Shown one piece after another: positions 59,432 to 61,742 of a DNA stretch of 61,742 nucleotides. This stretch comes from CAXRBC01 sp041158045. Lineage in GTDB: Bacteria; Actinomycetota; Acidimicrobiia; Acidimicrobiales; Ilumatobacteraceae. Within the stretch, counting starts at the first letter, position 1. Each line of letters opens with the position of its first letter. The notes beneath the pieces were generated by a model that saw nothing but the letters and a program-made list of their open reading frames with translations, had not been told where the DNA came from and made no database searches. Both the position numbers and the translations under genes were made by a program. The stretch covers positions 1 through 61,742 of the forward strand of contig JBEBCD010000047.1 in assembly GCA_041158045.1 (NCBI GenBank). The letters are read 5' to 3'.

Positions 59432-59437
59432 AGGCTA
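59432..59437 (-). promoter_or_regulatory. Putative -10 box (TAGCCT) of rpmF
   Basis: TAGCCT on the minus strand, 9 nt before ATG 59422. Its TAG is also the stop of the upstream DUF177 gene, so chance is possible. Confidence 0.35.
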
Positions 59438-59869
59438 GCGGTCGACGTCCGCCGCGCCACACCCGCACGGCGCCTCGTTGAGGTCCGCGCCGCAGCGCGG
59501 GCACAGGCCGCGACAGTCGGGCCGGCACAGCGGCGCGTCGGGCACGGCGAGGAGGAGCGTGTCCCGCACCATCGTGCGCAGGTCCAGCTGGTCCCCCTCG
59601 AGCCGGTGGGCGTCGGGGTTCGTCGGCTGGCGCTGGTACAGCTCGTCCACGTCGACGTCCGCGGTGGTCGCGATCGGCGCGAGGCAGCGGCGGCACTCCC
59701 CGTGCCAGCCGACGGCGAGGCGGCCGTGCACCAGCACGCCGTCGGTGAGCGACTCGACCTCCAGCTCGAGCGAGACGGGCCGCGCCGCGTCGACGCGGGG
59801 ATCGTCGAAGCCCACGTCCGCCGCGGGCACCTCGCGCACGATCTCCCGCACCGTCCCGGCGCGGCGCAT
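59435..59869 (-). CDS. DUF177 (YceD-like) metal-binding protein
   Basis: 144 residues from ATG 59869. Family features: VSLELEVESLTDGVLVHGRLAVGW, CRRCLAP and a late cysteine cluster CRPDCRGLCPRCGADLNEAPCGCG. It is normally encoded before rpmF and linked to ribosome or 23S rRNA metabolism. The true start may be a CTG at 59902, which overlaps the upstream stop (CTGA) and adds SALVVHVAELMRRAG-like residues matching the family N-terminus. Confidence 0.88.
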   Translation of the reverse strand: MRRAGTVREIVREVPAADVGFDDPRVDAARPVSLELEVESLTDGVLVHGRLAVGWHGECRRCLAPIATTADVDVDELYQRQPTNPDAHRLEGDQLDLRTMVRDTLLLAVPDAPLCRPDCRGLCPRCGADLNEAPCGCGAADVDR

Positions 59870-59898
59870 CAGCTCCGCGACGTGGACGACGAGCGCGC

Positions 59899-60528
59899 TC
59901 AGTACTGCCGGTCGTCCCCGGCGTCGTCCTCCGCGGCCTCGACGTCGAAGAGCTCGGCCGACGCGTCCGCGACGGGCTCGGGCTCCTCCGCGGGCTCCTG
60001 GGAGATGATCGACAGGCGGTGGCGACCCTCCGCGACCTGGCGCGTGACGCGATCGAGGAGGACCTCGAAGCTCCCGAGTCGCCGGTCGAGGAAGTCCTCG
60101 GTCTCCATCTTCATGCGCTTGGAACGCTCGTCGGCCGACTGCAGCACCTCGCGGGCCCGCGCCTCGGCGGCGCGCACCACCTCGGTGCGCTGCACGAGGC
60201 GCTCCGCCTCGCGGCGGGCGGCGGCGAGGATCTCGTCGGCCTCACGCTGGGTCTGCGCGACGAAGTCGGCGCGCTCCTTGAGCATCCACTTCGCCTCGCG
60301 GATCTCGACGGGGAGCGAGTCGATCCCGTCGTTCAACACGTTGACCAGCTCCACGCGGTCGACCTTGATCGCGTTCGACATCGCGGCCTTGCCCGCGCCC
60401 TCGATCATCGCGACTGCCTGGCGGAGGAACGACTCGGTGTCCCCCAGGTTGACCGGCACGGTCTCACCGTCGAAGGAGTCCGCCACGCGGTCGTACTGCT
60501 CAAAGTCCTCGGTCTGGTCGGTGCTCAT
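59899..60528 (-). CDS. DivIVA-like coiled-coil protein
   Basis: 209 residues. An acidic N-terminus is followed by a helical, heptad-rich region (about 70-175) with READEILAAARREAERLV and RRLGSFEVLLDRVTRQV, then an acidic tail. Such proteins occur between coaD and the DUF177 gene in actinobacteria and are called DivIVA or F0F1-b-like. A role in cell-pole or septum organisation is inferred. The ATG overlaps the coaD stop (ATGA). Confidence 0.8.
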   Translation of the reverse strand: MSTDQTEDFEQYDRVADSFDGETVPVNLGDTESFLRQAVAMIEGAGKAAMSNAIKVDRVELVNVLNDGIDSLPVEIREAKWMLKERADFVAQTQREADEILAAARREAERLVQRTEVVRAAEARAREVLQSADERSKRMKMETEDFLDRRLGSFEVLLDRVTRQVAEGRHRLSIISQEPAEEPEPVADASAELFDVEAAEDDAGDDRQY

Positions 60529-61022
60529 GTCCCCCTCGTTCGTGCACGCAGTGCGTCCGCCACCACGGATGGGACGAACGACGTCACGTCCCCACCGTAG
60601 TGGGCGATCTCGCGCACGTACCTGCTCGCGACGTGCCGGTGCTCGGGCGACGCCACGACGAGCAGCGTGGTCGGGCCGCCCGCCGCGCGGTTGGTGCTCG
60701 CCATCTGCGACTCGACGTCGTAGTCGGCGGCGCTGCGCACCCCCTTCACGATGCAGTCGGCGCCGAGGTCCCTCGCGGCCTGGATCGCGAGGCCCGCGTG
60801 CAGGTGGACGCTCACGTTGGCGAGGTGCGCGAGCGAGGCGGTCGCGAGGCGGACCCGCTCCTCGGGCGCGAACGCGCCGGAGGGCTTGGCCGGGTTGTGC
60901 ATCACGACGACCTTCACGGCGGCGAAGAGGCGGGCCGCCTGGTCGATCACGTCGACGTGGCCGAGGTGGATGGGGTCGAAGCTCCCGGGGACCAGCGCGG
61001 TCAGCGCCCGGGGCGTCGCCAT
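60525..61022 (-). CDS. coaD: Phosphopantetheine adenylyltransferase
   Basis: 165 residues. PGSFDPIHLGHVDVI holds the nucleotidyltransferase T/SxxH-type motif, and CIVKGVRSAADYDVESQMA and HRHVASRYVREIAHYGGDV are CoaD signatures. It makes dephospho-CoA from phosphopantetheine and ATP. ATG 61022 is used; a GTG three codons upstream would also fit. It starts 5 nt after the rsmD stop. Confidence 0.95.
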   Translation of the reverse strand: MATPRALTALVPGSFDPIHLGHVDVIDQAARLFAAVKVVVMHNPAKPSGAFAPEERVRLATASLAHLANVSVHLHAGLAIQAARDLGADCIVKGVRSAADYDVESQMASTNRAAGGPTTLLVVASPEHRHVASRYVREIAHYGGDVTSFVPSVVADALRARTRGT

Positions 61023-61027
61023 CGCCG

Positions 61028-61594
61028 TCACGGTACCGCCGGCCCCGCGCCGGACCCCCGCCCGCGATCCGTCGCGGACCCCGTGCGGCGCAGGAACGTC
61101 ACCCACGCCCGCCCGTACCGCCGCGCCCGCACGGCCTCCCAGCCCGCGGGCGCCGCGATCTCGCGGTCGCTCTCCGCGACGACGAACCCGGCCGGCGACG
61201 CCTCCAGCAGCCCCGCCCAGTCGTCGAACTCGTACGGCGGGTCGGCCAGCACCACGTCCGCGTCCCGCAGGCCCCGCAGGTGGACGATCCCGTCACCGCG
61301 CAGCACGGTGGCGCGGTCGGCGATCCCGAGCGACGCGAGGTTGCGGTGCAGCACCTCGATCATCGCGCGCTCGCGCTCGACGAAGGTCACGTGCGCGGCC
61401 CCGCGCGAGATGGCCTCGATCCCGAGCGCGCCCGTGCCGGCGAAGAGATCCACCATGCGCGCGCCCGCGACCAGCCCGAGGCTGCCGAGCGCGTTGAACG
61501 TCGCCTGCCGCGCCTTGTCCATCGTGGGGCGCACGCCGCGGCCCTCGGGCGACTCGATGCGCCGGCCCCGGAGCTCGCCCGCGACCACGCGCAC
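61028..61594 (-). CDS. rsmD: 16S rRNA (guanine966-N2)-methyltransferase
   Basis: 188 residues. MRVVAGELRGRRIESPEG and VRPTMDKARQATFNAL start; the SAM site is MVDLFAGTGALGIEAISRGA and the catalytic motif DPPYEF (in VLADPPYEFDDW). It modifies 16S rRNA. GTG 61594 is 6 nt after TAGCGT, and the gene is divergent from the partial gene at the right edge. Confidence 0.95.
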   Translation of the reverse strand: MRVVAGELRGRRIESPEGRGVRPTMDKARQATFNALGSLGLVAGARMVDLFAGTGALGIEAISRGAAHVTFVERERAMIEVLHRNLASLGIADRATVLRGDGIVHLRGLRDADVVLADPPYEFDDWAGLLEASPAGFVVAESDREIAAPAGWEAVRARRYGRAWVTFLRRTGSATDRGRGSGAGPAVP

Positions 61595-61600
61595 GGCTCC

Positions 61601-61606
61601 ACGCTA
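61601..61606 (-). promoter_or_regulatory. Putative leaderless -10 box (TAGCGT) of rsmD
   Basis: TAGCGT on the minus strand, 6 nt before GTG 61594. It would drive the rsmD-coaD unit and the genes after it. Confidence 0.5.
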
Positions 61607-61625
61607 CGCGCGACACACTGTCCCG

Positions 61626-61742
61626 GTGCCCACCCCCGACGAGCGTCCCGACGGCGACCCCGCGGCGCCGCCCTCCGCGACGATCGTCTGCGTCGACTGC
61701 GGCGGCACGGCCCACCTGCTGACGCCGCCGCGCGAGGACGGC
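61626..61742 (+). CDS. Zinc-ribbon protein, partial at right edge
   Basis: 39 codons visible from GTG 61626 to the window end. After an acidic Pro-rich start, TIVCVDCGGTAHLLTPP contains a CxxC knuckle of a zinc ribbon. It resembles small actinobacterial proteins with two such knuckles, the second lying outside the window. Function unknown. The start is tentative; CACACT six nt upstream could be its -10. Confidence 0.5.
   Translation, partial: MPTPDERPDGDPAAPPSATIVCVDCGGTAHLLTPPREDG

Overview
The window is about 61.7 kb of very GC-rich DNA, almost fully coding. It reads as a chromosomal segment from an actinobacterium. Evidence: a CarD regulator, the actinobacterial DUF2469 and short zinc-protein genes, many GTG starts with 1-10 nt overlaps, and repeated TAnnnT hexamers 6-9 nt before start codons, as in leaderless actinobacterial mRNAs. 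A class such as Acidimicrobiia, possibly aquatic because of the proton-pumping rhodopsin, is my inference and not proven here. I saw no mobile element, CRISPR array or rRNA.

Left part (1-31 kb): a methylated-amine and C1 catabolic island. After a partial membrane protein, a CoA-transferase and a PfkB kinase, twelve minus-strand genes run from 16504 to 2626. They encode formate-THF ligase, FolD, a choline dehydrogenase-like oxidoreductase, a corrinoid protein, DUF1638, a Virulence_fact-domain protein, a methyl-THF:corrinoid methyltransferase, a corrinoid-reactivating Fe-S protein, a non-pyrrolysine MttB-family methyltransferase, an MTHFR-like protein, a FAD amine oxidoreductase and a homocysteine methyltransferase. 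Divergent from it is an NAD-type formate dehydrogenase whose catalytic subunit has an in-frame TGA with a SECIS-like hairpin (selenocysteine). Its N-terminal Fe-S portion is a separate gene at the other end of the operon. Then comes a GntR regulator, divergent from two dimethylglycine/sarcosine dehydrogenase-like FAD-GcvT proteins, EtfBA and a second MttB paralogue. Together they suggest choline/betaine -> dimethylglycine -> sarcosine -> glycine, with methyl groups oxidised through THF to formate and CO2.

Middle (30-47.8 kb): a phytanoyl-CoA-dioxygenase-like gene coupled to an oligopeptide-type ABC transporter, an acyl-ACP desaturase, the four dTDP-rhamnose genes, a class III aminotransferase, a 3-hydroxyisobutyrate dehydrogenase-like gene, CarD, tRNA-Arg(TCT), FdhD (formate dehydrogenase maturation), a green-type proton-pumping rhodopsin, a membrane-anchored hypothetical protein and an enoyl-CoA hydratase.

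Right part (47.9-61.7 kb): two small actinobacterial genes, then a conserved housekeeping block on the minus strand: yraN, DUF2469, rplS, trmD, rimM, khpA, rpsP, ffh, ftsY, smc, mutM, rnc, plsX, rpmF, a DUF177 gene, a DivIVA-like gene, coaD and rsmD. A partial zinc-ribbon gene runs off the right edge. No stretch over 300 bases lacks a gene. The largest gaps are 45203-45420 (rhodopsin leader), 36684-36832 and 46180-46322 (both described in the feature list).
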